Origin: Escherichia coli
GTDB lineage: Bacteria > Pseudomonadota > Gammaproteobacteria > Enterobacterales > Enterobacteriaceae
Direction of reading: 5' to 3'
Assembly: GCA_021307345.1 (NCBI GenBank)
Contig: CP089930.1
Coordinates: forward strand, 992,001 to 1,056,000
DNA length: 64,000 bases
Under the pieces are notes generated by a model. That model did not search any database, was not told the DNA's origin, and saw nothing but the letters and a program-made list of their open reading frames with translations. Shown here piece by piece: positions 10,427-21,014 of this stretch (the stretch's first letter is position 1; each line of letters starts with the position of its first letter). Both the position numbers and the translations under genes were made by a program.

Positions 10427-12582
10427 TACAACGGATCCTTATTACCTTCCAAAAGAGCAATTGCCTGAGACCTGAAGGTCGCGAAGTCCAACATTTTCCC
10501 ATGCAGTAAAAGACTTTCAGCCAGATATTCGCTGTAGAGAGTGCGATAATCAATATCAGCCTCACGTTTAACGTGCAGATAAGGAAGCACGGGGATCGTA
10601 CCATTTCGCTGGCTCAGGAATTCCTTAACTGAAATGGTTTTCGCCTCCGCCGTTGACACTTCCTGCTTGTTGCCATTTTCAACTTTACGACAATGCAGCA
10701 TGAGATCAGCACCTGCGGTGTTATCGCTAACAAATTGCTTAAACGTACCATGCTGCTTGTCGAAAATATCGATCCTTTCAATGGTAAAACCAGCATCCAG
10801 CACTGCATTACGCAGACGATTCCAGATGTCCTCCGAAGAGTTCATAAATACCAACACCATCCAGTGTCCTGGTCTTAGCACACGATAACTTTCAGCCAGA
10901 CTCTGCGTCATTAATTCCTGATATCTGTTGGCATCCTTTTTTTGTACGCGATTAACTATGGCTTCATCCGTGGCATCCGTATAGGACATTAACCAGGACT
11001 CCCACAACATATTCATTTCGCTATAGTTAATGTTGGCTCCAAACGGCGGATCGGTGAAAATCAAATCAACACTATTATCCGGCAGAAACGAAAGATCGGT
11101 CGCGGAACCCGTTTTAACCTGACAACGGCCAACGTAAGCTTTAGCCGTGGTTTCAAGGTGATCAATAATTGATCTGGCCTTGCGTTCGAAGGTCAAAAAG
11201 ATATTCGCTTCATTGAAAATATACGGGACATTAAAATTTGCCGTATTACCGCTGCCGCCCCAAAAACGGTACTCAGAAAGCCGGGTCACACGCTGATAGA
11301 GCGAAGTGAAAACAAAGCCGAGAAATGCGGCAATATTGGTATCTTCAACGCGATGAATCGCTTTCCACAACTGGCTCATCGCCGCCAGATTTCTGGCAGT
11401 ATAAAAATGCTTTATGTTAGTCAGGCCATGACGCTTGGGCTGTGCCAGATTCACGCCATCTGGTAGATCGAAATCCGGGATGAACCCCTCAGCAAGATAT
11501 TTGCCTGCGTCAATTGCGGCAATGAGCTTGAGATCGGCCTCCACAGGCGGCACCTCGGACTGAGCTTTACCGCAGCATTTATACCCCACGAGAACCGGCA
11601 CTGGCGTCGTTCGGGCAAGGCGCGATTTTTTGACCTGATGATGACAATAAGGGCACGGGAACTCGCGCAAAAATTTATGTTCGCGCACAGTGTTACCGTA
11701 GCTACGGCATTCGTCCCAAAGCACAAACTCCTTACTACACTCACTGCAAATGACTTTGTATGACCAGACAGTAAAGAGCAACTCCGCCTCTTTTCCACAG
11801 GTGCGGCATTGCGTTGTGTAAAGGGTTTTACGCAGATCCTCCAGACTCTCAGTAACTACTTTTACCGCCGCCGCGAGCGCAGCGGGATCGCATTGCGATG
11901 TAAATCGATTAGCGATAAAACTGGCTGCAGGTGACAGTTCATTGAGAATGACATCATGACCGGTCGTCAGTGCCGCGACCCCTGTCATACCGCTTCCCGC
12001 AAAGGGATCAAGCACCAGTCCGCCTTCGGGCAAATATTTTTGCAGCACCTGGGCAATCCCTTGAGGCGGAACTTTGGTGTGATATGTATGCGCGTCATAA
12101 GTATACGTATTCTTTCCTGCTGAAACGCCCTCCGCCACAGCCTCTTTCACGGTCTGCGCAGCTTCAGAATGTGATGAAAGAATTTCAGCCAACAGGTATT
12201 CACCATTGCCCCAAAGTTCTCCTTTTTTAAGTCGGGAGAGCAGAGGCAGCCTCGGCTCATCGCGCAGCACAATCGTGCCTTCATATTTGTCGGCTGTCGT
12301 TTTTTTACGTATCCCACGAGAGGCGAATGTTCGTGTCGTATTCAGATTCGCAAGATCGATCGCCAGACCCGCATTGAGCTTCGCAAGTAGCTCATGCAAT
12401 TCTTTTATCGTATCGGCACTGGGTTCAATATCCCCGCGAATCCAGCGAGCAACTGAAATGTAAGAAGTGCCGAGATACTGCGCCACGCCTTTCGGATCCA
12501 GGCCACTTAATGCCATAATTTCCTGCAATAATGCCTGATAGTGATTCTCAGGATGTGATTCTTGCTGACCAGAGCGCATCAT
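10426..12582 (-). CDS. HTH-fused, zinc-ribbon DNA methyltransferase (putative modification enzyme)
   Basis: 718 residues. An XRE/phage-repressor-like helix-turn-helix spans about 33-62 (VAQYLGTSYISVARWIRG). SAM-binding motif I is DPFAGSGMTG at 192-201, and catalytic motif IV is DPPF at 511-514 in FTDPPFGANINYSEMN. Between them lie cysteine pairs at 259/262, 279/282 and 310/313, plus 336-337, resembling zinc ribbons. Motif I before DPPF, the zinc insert and the segment near 384-400 (RHGLTNIKHFYTARNL) recall the large DNA methylases of the COG1743/DUF1156 type. The target base is likely adenine N6 or cytosine N4. A GAGGGGGG ribosome site precedes the ATG pair. It may modify host DNA and autoregulate through the HTH; the role is inferred. 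Confidence 0.75.
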   Translation of the reverse strand: MMRSGQQESHPENHYQALLQEIMALSGLDPKGVAQYLGTSYISVARWIRGDIEPSADTIKELHELLAKLNAGLAIDLANLNTTRTFASRGIRKKTTADKYEGTIVLRDEPRLPLLSRLKKGELWGNGEYLLAEILSSHSEAAQTVKEAVAEGVSAGKNTYTYDAHTYHTKVPPQGIAQVLQKYLPEGGLVLDPFAGSGMTGVAALTTGHDVILNELSPAASFIANRFTSQCDPAALAAAVKVVTESLEDLRKTLYTTQCRTCGKEAELLFTVWSYKVICSECSKEFVLWDECRSYGNTVREHKFLREFPCPYCHHQVKKSRLARTTPVPVLVGYKCCGKAQSEVPPVEADLKLIAAIDAGKYLAEGFIPDFDLPDGVNLAQPKRHGLTNIKHFYTARNLAAMSQLWKAIHRVEDTNIAAFLGFVFTSLYQRVTRLSEYRFWGGSGNTANFNVPYIFNEANIFLTFERKARSIIDHLETTAKAYVGRCQVKTGSATDLSFLPDNSVDLIFTDPPFGANINYSEMNMLWESWLMSYTDATDEAIVNRVQKKDANRYQELMTQSLAESYRVLRPGHWMVLVFMNSSEDIWNRLRNAVLDAGFTIERIDIFDKQHGTFKQFVSDNTAGADLMLHCRKVENGNKQEVSTAEAKTISVKEFLSQRNGTIPVLPYLHVKREADIDYRTLYSEYLAESLLLHGKMLDFATFRSQAIALLEGNKDPL

Positions 12583-12845
12583 CTTTTGCCCCCCTCATTA
12601 ATACCAATAACAACGTTGAGAGATACCTCATTAGCGTGCACTGCTATAGTCATTCACTATTTACCTTTTTGATTCGCTTTCTCATTAAGTCCGGCAAAGG
12701 CTGTGTCGATACGCTTCATCGACTATTCTGAGAGGATGTCTGTTGGCATCAAAGGAAGAATGTTTCACGCAAAAAATATTTAAATTCATTGCGTTGAATA
12801 TTAAACAGGTCAATTTCTTCTGATATTTGCATCCCACTAAATTTA
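12583..12845. promoter_or_regulatory. Leader and promoter region of the accessory operon
   Basis: This 263-bp stretch, part of a 329-bp gene-free gap, is moderately AT-rich. It includes the inverted repeat ATAGT-CATTC-ACTAT at 12646-12660, about 65 bp before the methyltransferase ATG, a plausible operator for its HTH domain. A TATAGC match to -10 overlaps the repeat on the minus strand, but no convincing -35 was found. No tRNA or att-like repeat was seen. Confidence 0.35.
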
Positions 12846-12875
12846 GCAGGTTCCCTGTATCAACAGAGAACCTGC
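12846..12875 (-). terminator. mrcB terminator hairpin
   Basis: Stem GCAGGTTC / GAACCTGC with inner pairing CTGT / ACAG, about 35 bp past the mrcB stop on the minus strand. The run that follows is A/T rich but has no long U-tract. Confidence 0.6.
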
Positions 12876-12907
12876 CATTAGTATCAACGCATTACTGCCT
12901 GAGAACG

Positions 12908-15412
12908 TTAATTACTGCCAAACATGTCCTTGATCCAGCCTGCTACGCCGTCGCTGTCTTTCTGCTCCTGTTGCGCAGGTTGCTGCGGCTGAGAAGACTG
13001 ATCAAACGGATTGCCCGACGGCTGCTGTTGAATCTCGCTTTGCTGGCACAACGAATCAGGATCGCTGGTCCATACTGGCAAGGTTCTCATACCACCGCTG
13101 CAAACAAAGTTACCGTCGTAGTCCACGCCCATATCCACAATATCTTCCGGCGGTACAAGATTCAGCGGCGTTGGCGTCTGGTTCGCCAGATAACGCTGGT
13201 AAATCGACATCGCCCCACTGGCGCCATACAGTTTAGTTGGCTGGTTGTTATCGCGGCCAACCCAGGTGATGGTCACCGTGCTGCCGTCAATGCCCGCAAA
13301 CCAGGTATCAACGTTGTTGTTGGTAGTCCCTGTTTTCCCTGCCAGATGCAGATTTGGATATTTCGCCCCAAGCTGACGACCCGTACCGCGTTGTACAACC
13401 TGCTGCATGGTCCACAATGTCAGATACGCCGCCTGCGCCGGAACAGCGCGTTCCGCCTGCGGGAAACTCTGATAGAGCACTTTACCATCTTCAGCAATCA
13501 CTGAACGCAGTGCAGAAAGCGGTGCGCGGTTACCTCCGCTGGCGATAGTCTGGAATGCCTGCGCCACTTCGATTGGCGTTAAGTTCAACGCCCCCAGTAA
13601 CATAGCCGGAACCGGATTCAGCTGATCTTTCGGCACGCCCAGCTTAATCCAGGTGTCCGTAACCGCAGGCAGCCCCAGCGCCATCCCCAGATTTACCGTT
13701 GGCACGTTCATAGAACGGGTCAACGCATCCACCAGCATCACTCTGCCGCTTTCGCTATAGCGACGATCATCGTTCTGCGGTGACCAGACCTGACCGTTCG
13801 GCTGGCGCAGCGCGATGGGGGCGTCGGCAATCCACGTGTTCAGACGATAGATTTTCGGCTGGCTTAAGGCCGTCAGATAAGTCGCTGGTTTTGCCAGTGA
13901 ACCAATCGAACGACGCGCCTGCATCGCACGGTTATAACCCGCAAACTGCGGTTCCGAACCACCGACCATGGCACGAACCTCACCGCTAAAGCGGTCAACA
14001 ACCACAATCGCCGTTTCCAGATCACTTAACTTACGCTGTTTCTTCAGTGCCGGAATACCTTCCACGGCAGCTTTTTCTGCCGCGTCCTGAGCCACCGAGT
14101 CAAAGGTTGTGAAGATCTTCACGCCGGAGAGATCTTTCACTTTATCGCCCAGTTTCGCCTGCAGCTCCTGACGTACCAGTTGCATAAAAGCAGGCTGTGG
14201 AGAGATTACCCCACCGCGCGGCTGAACGCCCAGCGGACGCGCGCTCAACATGTCGTAGAGTTCTTGATCAATAATCTGCTGTTGTTGCAGCAATCGCAGC
14301 ACCAGATTACGTCGCTCCAGTGCCAGTTTTGGGTTACGCCACGGGTTGTAAATTGACGCGCCTTTCACCATACCGACTAACAGCGCCTGCTGGTCAAGGC
14401 TCAACTCTTCCACCGGACGACCAAAGTAGTACAGGCTCGCCAGCGGGAAACCACGGATTTCGTTGTCACCGCTCTGACCGAGATACACCTCGTTCATATA
14501 CAGCTCAAGAATGCGGTCTTTGCTGTAACGCGCATCCATGATCAGCGCCATATAAGCTTCGTTCGCTTTACGCCAGTAAGAACGCTCACTGGAAAGGAAC
14601 AAGTTTTTCACCAACTGTTGCGTCAGCGTACTCGCACCCTGCACCGTGCGACCTGCGGTCAGATTTGCCAGCACCGCACGTCCGATGGAGTAGAGACTGA
14701 TCCCATCATGCTCGTAGAAATGGCGGTCTTCTGTCGCCAGCAAAGTATCCACCAGCAAATCAGGGAAACCACTGCGCGGCACAAACAAACGCTGCTCACC
14801 GTTTGGCGAGGAGATCATGGTGATCAGACGCGGATCAAGACGGAAGAAACCGAACTGACGGTTGTTCTCCATATTGACGATCGTCGCCAGATGATCGCCA
14901 TCAAAGGTCAGACGCGCACGCACCTGCCCTTCTTTACTATCCGGGAAATCAAACGGACGGCGGATCATCTCAATGCTGTTAGCCTGCACGGTAAATTCGC
15001 CAGGACGGGTCATCTTCGACACCTGACGATATTGGGTCGCCTCTAACAGTTTCACCATCTCGTTCTTGCTGATAGTCATGTCTGGCTCAAGGTTTACCAT
15101 CCGACCATAAACTGCCGCTGGCAATTGCCAGACCTTGCCATCAATACGGCTGCGAATTTTTTGATCGAGATAAACCCCGTAAACGGCGATTAACACCGCA
15201 AATACGATGCCCAGTTTCAGTAGCAGCCAGAGCCAGCCGCGTTTACCACGAGGCTTACGCCCTTTGCCCTTACCTTTGCGCGGCATCGGTTCTTCATCCT
15301 CATAGTCATCATAATCATCGTCATCTTCGTAACGACGACGGCTTACCTTTTGTTTGACAGGACGCGTCGGTTTCCCTTTGCGTCCAATTGGCTCGCGGTC
15401 ATTCCCGGCCAT
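12908..15412 (-). CDS. mrcB: PBP1b bifunctional transglycosylase/transpeptidase
   Basis: Class A penicillin-binding protein that polymerises and cross-links peptidoglycan at the inner membrane, activated by LpoB. It has 834 residues from MAGNDREP. The cytoplasmic N-terminus is an acidic [10 protein letters not shown] run followed by basic KGKGKGRK, then a membrane anchor ([20 protein letters not shown]). The GT51 catalytic glutamate is in [13 protein letters not shown], the transpeptidase serine in GSLAKP, and the KTGTT box lies near 690. K-12 has 844 residues; the differences are contractions in the acidic, KG and C-terminal QQ/PQQ low-complexity tracts. Confidence 0.97.
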   Translation of the reverse strand: MAGNDREPIGRKGKPTRPVKQKVSRRRYEDDDDYDDYEDEEPMPRKGKGKGRKPRGKRGWLWLLLKLGIVFAVLIAVYGVYLDQKIRSRIDGKVWQLPAAVYGRMVNLEPDMTISKNEMVKLLEATQYRQVSKMTRPGEFTVQANSIEMIRRPFDFPDSKEGQVRARLTFDGDHLATIVNMENNRQFGFFRLDPRLITMISSPNGEQRLFVPRSGFPDLLVDTLLATEDRHFYEHDGISLYSIGRAVLANLTAGRTVQGASTLTQQLVKNLFLSSERSYWRKANEAYMALIMDARYSKDRILELYMNEVYLGQSGDNEIRGFPLASLYYFGRPVEELSLDQQALLVGMVKGASIYNPWRNPKLALERRNLVLRLLQQQQIIDQELYDMLSARPLGVQPRGGVISPQPAFMQLVRQELQAKLGDKVKDLSGVKIFTTFDSVAQDAAEKAAVEGIPALKKQRKLSDLETAIVVVDRFSGEVRAMVGGSEPQFAGYNRAMQARRSIGSLAKPATYLTALSQPKIYRLNTWIADAPIALRQPNGQVWSPQNDDRRYSESGRVMLVDALTRSMNVPTVNLGMALGLPAVTDTWIKLGVPKDQLNPVPAMLLGALNLTPIEVAQAFQTIASGGNRAPLSALRSVIAEDGKVLYQSFPQAERAVPAQAAYLTLWTMQQVVQRGTGRQLGAKYPNLHLAGKTGTTNNNVDTWFAGIDGSTVTITWVGRDNNQPTKLYGASGAMSIYQRYLANQTPTPLNLVPPEDIVDMGVDYDGNFVCSGGMRTLPVWTSDPDSLCQQSEIQQQPSGNPFDQSSQPQQPAQQEQKDSDGVAGWIKDMFGSN

Positions 15413-15499
15413 ACTTTTTCTCCGCAATATTCAGGCGCAAAAGCCCGATTTTCTGTTCTTCCGTTGCAAGACAGAAGAAGATATCTCTCAAAATTGCTT

Positions 15500-15594
15500 T
15501 TCTCCCTCTCCCTGTGGGAGAGGGCCGGGGTGAGGGCATCAGCGCGCACATTACCCCTCACCCTATCCCTCTCCCCATAGGGGCGAGGGGACTG
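15500..15594. repeat. Paired GC-rich palindromic repeats between mrcB and hrpB
   Basis: Two inverted copies of a C-rich palindromic unit. The first contains CCCTCTCCC-tgt-GGGAGAGGG followed by CCGGGGTGAGGG; the second carries the complement CCCCTCACCC and another hairpin (CCCTCTCCCCATAGGGGCGAGGGG with mismatches, in shorter pieces). It resembles the dispersed intergenic palindromes of enterobacteria (BoxC/REP-like); the exact class is uncertain. It fills the 194-bp gap and could terminate hrpB upstream of mrcB or form a cruciform. Confidence 0.65.
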
Positions 15595-15606
15595 CCCATA
15601 CCCGTT

Positions 15607-18036
15607 TTACGAATACTTTTTCGTCCGGCGCGTCGGCGCGGTGTTGGCGGGGTCGTCCGGCCAGACATGTTTGGGATAACGCCCTTTCATCTCTTTTTGC
15701 ACTTCGCGATACGCCCCCTGCCAGAAGGCGCTTAAATCACGCGTGATTTGCAGCGGCCTTTGGGCGGGTGAAAGCAACTCCAGCACCAGCGGCACGCGCC
15801 CCTGGGCAATCGTCGGATTGGTGGCCTCGCCAAACATCTCCTGCATTCTCACCGCCAGCGCAGGAGGGTTATCTTCATGATAACGAATGGCGATCCGGCT
15901 TCCCGTCGGCACAGTGTAATGCGCAGGAAGTTCACTATCCAGCCGTTGCTGCATTCCCCAATCAAGTAATCCGCGCAGCGCCTGGTAAATATCGAGTGAT
16001 TTCAGGCCACGCAGTGAATGTACACCGCTCATATGTGGCAACAACCACGCTTCCAGCGTCGCCAGCAAATTTGCCTCATCAACCGCTGGCCAGTCATATT
16101 CCGGTAGCCACTTCGCAGCACACAGCAAACGCAAACGTAGCTGTTCCGCTTCCGGTGTCCAGTTAAGTACACTGAGACCTTTATCGCGAATACCGTTGAG
16201 CATTGCATGATGTAATTCATCTTCCGACGGTTTCGCCAGCGGCTGTACTTTTACTGTGAGCTGACCAATCTGCAACCGACGCCAGGCTTTTAGTGTGCCT
16301 TGCACATCGTCCCATTCAACGGTATCAGACTGCCGTAATAGCTGCGGACAACGCTGTATTAACTCATCGATATCGACCGGTAGCGCCAGTAAAATTCGCG
16401 CATCCGGCGAGGCGCTGCCCTGCAATAATAACGGTGCGACCAGCCATTCATGGCGGCTTAAGGCATCATCGGTGTCCAGCATCGCTCCCATGCCGTTCGC
16501 CAGCTGATAGCGCCCTTCTTGCCCACGACGACGAGCAATGCGATCGGCAAACGCCTCAGCAAGTAACGGCGCGATAAGCGAACTGTCTGCCTCGCCGCCA
16601 CGCACATTTAAGCGTTTTAATAGCTGTTGACTGCGTTGCTGCCAGGCCGGTTGATTGCACGAAAACGCCACACCCAGATCGCTATTCCCCATCCGTGGCG
16701 GCTCTTCGAGAATGGCAGCAATTTTTGCGGCGGTTGCGGCTTCGTCGTCGCTCTTCGCGCTCACCAGCATTGCCGCTAAACGTGGATCGTTACCCAGTGT
16801 CGCCATTTTTTGCCCTTGCGCACTAAGCCGTTCGCCGTCCAGTGCCCCCAGCATCCCTAACAGGCGTTTCGCGGCCTGTAGATTCACCGCTGGCGGTTGA
16901 TCAAGCCAACTCATCTGCGCCGGATCGCTGCATCCCCATTGCAGTAATTCCATCAGCAAGCCGGAGAGATCGCTTTGTAAGATCTCCGGTTCACTTTGCG
17001 CGGCAGCGCGTTCTGCTTGTTCTTTGGCGATTAAATGCAGACAGATACCCGGTTCCAGACGCCCGGCACGCCCGGCGCGTTGCGTCATTGATGCCTGACT
17101 AACGCGTTGAGTAATCAATCGCGTAAGCCCCGTGCGCGGATCAAAGCGCGCTACACGCTCCTGGGCACAATCCACCACCAGGCGAATACCTTCGATGGTT
17201 AAACTGGTTTCAGCGATATTGGTTGCCAGCACCACTTTACGCATTCCTTGCGGTGCCGGAAGGATCGCTTTTCGCTGATCGTTCAGCGACAACGCGCCAT
17301 ACAGCGGGCAGAGCAACACATCACTGCCGATGCGCGAAGACAGTTGTTCCTGAACGCGCTGAATTTCTCCGACGCCGGGTAAAAATAAGAGTAATGATCC
17401 GCTTTCCTGACGCAGCAATTCGGCGGTAGCAACCGCGACAGCCTCGTCAAAGCGTTGATGTGTGGACAACGGCAAATAGCGACGTTCTACTGGATACGAA
17501 CGTCCTTCGGAAACAATAACCGGCGCTTGCGGCAGCATTTGTTGCAAACGATCGTTATCCAGCGTGGCCGACATAATGAGCAGTTTTAAGTCATCGCGCA
17601 GCCCTTGTTGCACGTCCAGCAATAGTGCCAGCGCCAAATCCGCCTGCAAGCTACGCTCGTGAAATTCATCGAGGATCACCATACCGACGCCGCTCAGCTC
17701 TGGGTCGCGTTGGATCATGCGCGTCAGCACGCCTTCCGTAACCACTTCCAGTCGGGTATTCGGCCCCACGCAGTTTTGCGCACGCATCCGGTAGCCAACC
17801 GTGTCACCAGGCTTTTCGTTAAGCAGCTCCGCCAGTCGTTGCGCAACGTTACGTGCCGCCAGACGCCGTGGCTCCAGCAGGATAATTTTTCCGTTAATGC
17901 CTGGATGCGCCAGCAGTTGCAGCGGCAACCAGGTCGATTTCCCGGCTCCGGTCGGCGCGCTTAATAACACCTGCGGTGCGGTATCGAGAGCAGCAAGTAA
18001 TTCAGGTAAGACGGCAGCAACGGGCAACGACGACAC
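15607..18036 (-). CDS. hrpB: HrpB ATP-dependent RNA helicase-like protein
   Basis: DEAH-type superfamily 2 helicase homologue of unclear cellular role. It has 809 residues from a GTG at 18036, with AGGAG 7 nt upstream; an in-frame ATG 15 codons earlier lacks such a site. Walker A is SAPTGAGKST near residue 24, motif II is DEFH, motif III SAT is in LIMSATLD, and motif VI is QRAGRAGRLEPG. An HA2-like region and the HrpB-specific C-terminus follow. It is divergent from thpR (73 bp). Confidence 0.96.
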   Translation of the reverse strand: MSSLPVAAVLPELLAALDTAPQVLLSAPTGAGKSTWLPLQLLAHPGINGKIILLEPRRLAARNVAQRLAELLNEKPGDTVGYRMRAQNCVGPNTRLEVVTEGVLTRMIQRDPELSGVGMVILDEFHERSLQADLALALLLDVQQGLRDDLKLLIMSATLDNDRLQQMLPQAPVIVSEGRSYPVERRYLPLSTHQRFDEAVAVATAELLRQESGSLLLFLPGVGEIQRVQEQLSSRIGSDVLLCPLYGALSLNDQRKAILPAPQGMRKVVLATNIAETSLTIEGIRLVVDCAQERVARFDPRTGLTRLITQRVSQASMTQRAGRAGRLEPGICLHLIAKEQAERAAAQSEPEILQSDLSGLLMELLQWGCSDPAQMSWLDQPPAVNLQAAKRLLGMLGALDGERLSAQGQKMATLGNDPRLAAMLVSAKSDDEAATAAKIAAILEEPPRMGNSDLGVAFSCNQPAWQQRSQQLLKRLNVRGGEADSSLIAPLLAEAFADRIARRRGQEGRYQLANGMGAMLDTDDALSRHEWLVAPLLLQGSASPDARILLALPVDIDELIQRCPQLLRQSDTVEWDDVQGTLKAWRRLQIGQLTVKVQPLAKPSEDELHHAMLNGIRDKGLSVLNWTPEAEQLRLRLLCAAKWLPEYDWPAVDEANLLATLEAWLLPHMSGVHSLRGLKSLDIYQALRGLLDWGMQQRLDSELPAHYTVPTGSRIAIRYHEDNPPALAVRMQEMFGEATNPTIAQGRVPLVLELLSPAQRPLQITRDLSAFWQGAYREVQKEMKGRYPKHVWPDDPANTAPTRRTKKYS

Positions 18037-18109
18037 AAAACGCTCCTGAGGGTTAACATTCTTCGCGCCACATTGTAGCATCGCGGTAATTCATAACCGA
18101 GTACCTCAC

Positions 18110-19359
<1,250 letters not shown>

Positions 19360-19536
19360 TAAAGTAAGTAACTGGTTAATTTACATTCTGGTCGCGTGCG
19401 CAAATACGCTTTTCCTCACACAGTTGTCAAGTGTTACGTTTAGATAATTGCTATCCGGAAAAGCATCTGCTATTTATAGCGGCCTCATTTTTCCCCCGAA
19501 CATGGGGATCGATAGTGCGTGTTAAGGAGAAGCAAC

Positions 19537-19992
19537 ATGCAAGAAGGGCAAAACCGTAAAACATCGTCCCTGAGTATTCTCGCCATCGCTGGGGTGGAAC
19601 CATATCAGGAGAAGCCGGGCGAAGAGTATATGAATGAAGCCCAGCTGGCGCACTTCCGTCGTATTCTGGAAGCATGGCGTAATCAACTCAGGGATGAAGT
19701 CGATCGCACCGTTACACATATGCAGGATGAAGCAGCCAACTTCCCGGATCCGGTAGACCGTGCAGCCCAGGAAGAAGAGTTCAGCCTCGAACTGCGTAAC
19801 CGCGATCGCGAGCGTAAGCTGATCAAAAAGATCGAGAAGACGCTGAAAAAAGTGGAAGACGAAGATTTCGGCTACTGCGAATCCTGCGGTGTTGAAATTG
19901 GTATTCGTCGTCTGGAAGCGCGCCCGACAGCCGATCTGTGCATCGACTGCAAAACGCTGGCTGAAATTCGCGAAAAACAGATGGCTGGCTAA
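19537..19992 (+). CDS. dksA: DksA RNA polymerase-binding transcription factor
   Basis: Binds the RNA polymerase secondary channel and works with ppGpp to repress rRNA and activate amino-acid promoters. It has 151 residues from MQEGQNRKT; the AAGGAGAAG ribosome site just upstream excludes the longer reading. The coiled-coil tip aspartates sit in [14 protein letters not shown] near 69-76. The C4 zinc finger has its first pair in CESCG and the last in CIDC. A 177-bp leader separates it from sfsA, and a strong terminator precedes gluQ. Confidence 0.98.
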   Translation: MQEGQNRKTSSLSILAIAGVEPYQEKPGEEYMNEAQLAHFRRILEAWRNQLRDEVDRTVTHMQDEAANFPDPVDRAAQEEEFSLELRNRDRERKLIKKIEKTLKKVEDEDFGYCESCGVEIGIRRLEARPTADLCIDCKTLAEIREKQMAG

Positions 19993-20019
19993 TTACAGCC
20001 GTTCCATCACGTTTACCAC

Positions 20020-20048
20020 AGGCGGGAAATGCTCCCGCCTTATTTTTT
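20020..20048 (+). terminator. Rho-independent terminator after dksA
   Basis: Stem AGGCGGGA / TCCCGCCT with a 5-nt loop, followed by TATTTTTTG. It lies between dksA and gluQ and ends only about 11 bp before the gluQ ATG, so read-through probably sets gluQ expression. Confidence 0.88.
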
Positions 20049-20058
20049 GTTCAACGAG

Positions 20059-20955
20059 ATGACAGACACACACTATATTGGTCGCTTCGCCCCCTCTCCT
20101 TCCGGCGAGCTTCATTTTGGCTCTCTGATTGCCGCGCTTGGCAGTTATCTACAGGCACGCGCCCGGCAAGGTCGCTGGCTGGTTCGTATTGAAGATATCG
20201 ACCCGCCTCGTGAAGTTCCCGGTGCCGCAGAGACAATCCTGCGCCAGCTGGAACATTACGGTCTGCACTGGGACGGCGATGTTCTCTGGCAATCGCAACG
20301 TCATGACGCCTATCACGAAGCACTCGCCTGGTTACGTGAGCAAGGGCTAAGTTATTACTGCACCTGTACGCGTGCGCGTATTCACAGCATTGGCGGTATT
20401 TACGACGGTCATTGCCGTGAATTACATCATGGTTCAGAAAACGCCGCAGTACGCATCCGCCAGCAGCATCCGGTCACCCAGTTTACCGATCAGTTGCGCG
20501 GTATTATTCACGCCGACGAAAAACTGGCGCGGGAAGATTTTATTATTCATCGCCGTGATGGTTTGTTCGCCTATAACCTGGCGGTGGTGGTTGACGATCA
20601 CTTCCAGGGCGTGACAGAAATTGTCCGTGGCGCAGATTTGATCGAACCGACGGTGCGACAAATCTCGCTGTACCAGCTTTTTGACTGGCAAGTGCCAGAT
20701 TACATTCATTTGCCGCTGGCACTTAACGCACAAGGCGCTAAACTTTCCAAGCAGAATCATGCGCCTGCGTTACCGAAAGGCGATCCGCGCCCGGTGTTAA
20801 TCGCCGCGCTTCAATTTTTGGGTCAGCAGACAGAAACACACTGGCAGGATTTCAGCGTCGAGCAAATCCTTCAGTCAGCCGTCAAAAACTGGCGGCTTAC
20901 CGCCGTGCCTGAGTCGGCAATTGTAAATTCAACATTCTCAAATGCGTCATGCTGA
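20059..20955 (+). CDS. gluQ: Glutamyl-Q tRNA(Asp) synthetase
   Basis: Truncated class I aminoacyl-tRNA synthetase paralogue that attaches glutamate to queuosine in tRNA-Asp. It has 298 residues from [16 protein letters not shown], preceded by a weak AACGAG; an earlier in-frame TTG is inside the terminator. The HIGH-like motif is HFGS, zinc-site cysteines are in YYCTCTRA and DGHC, and the KMSKS-like motif is KLSKQN near 233. It lacks the anticodon-binding domain, as the family does. Confidence 0.96.
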   Translation: MTDTHYIGRFAPSPSGELHFGSLIAALGSYLQARARQGRWLVRIEDIDPPREVPGAAETILRQLEHYGLHWDGDVLWQSQRHDAYHEALAWLREQGLSYYCTCTRARIHSIGGIYDGHCRELHHGSENAAVRIRQQHPVTQFTDQLRGIIHADEKLAREDFIIHRRDGLFAYNLAVVVDDHFQGVTEIVRGADLIEPTVRQISLYQLFDWQVPDYIHLPLALNAQGAKLSKQNHAPALPKGDPRPVLIAALQFLGQQTETHWQDFSVEQILQSAVKNWRLTAVPESAIVNSTFSNASC

Positions 20956-21014
20956 GCTATGATTAGCCGCTATTTTTTTGTCCTGAATGATGTTTGACAC
21001 TACCGAGGTGTACT

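Noticed and set aside
12531-12731. A 66-codon plus-strand frame spanning the methyltransferase start and its leader
   Set aside because: It overlaps the methyltransferase N-terminus on the other strand. Considered as a possible small antitoxin or controller, but it lacks a ribosome site and any HTH.
9207-12907. Prophage or integrative element at the fhuA-mrcB site
   Set aside because: No integrase, tRNA, direct repeats or phage structural genes were found; only two genes are inserted.
15343-15735. Small frames through the palindromic repeats between mrcB and hrpB
   Set aside because: They run through repeats and the ends of both genes; low-complexity translation and no ribosome site.
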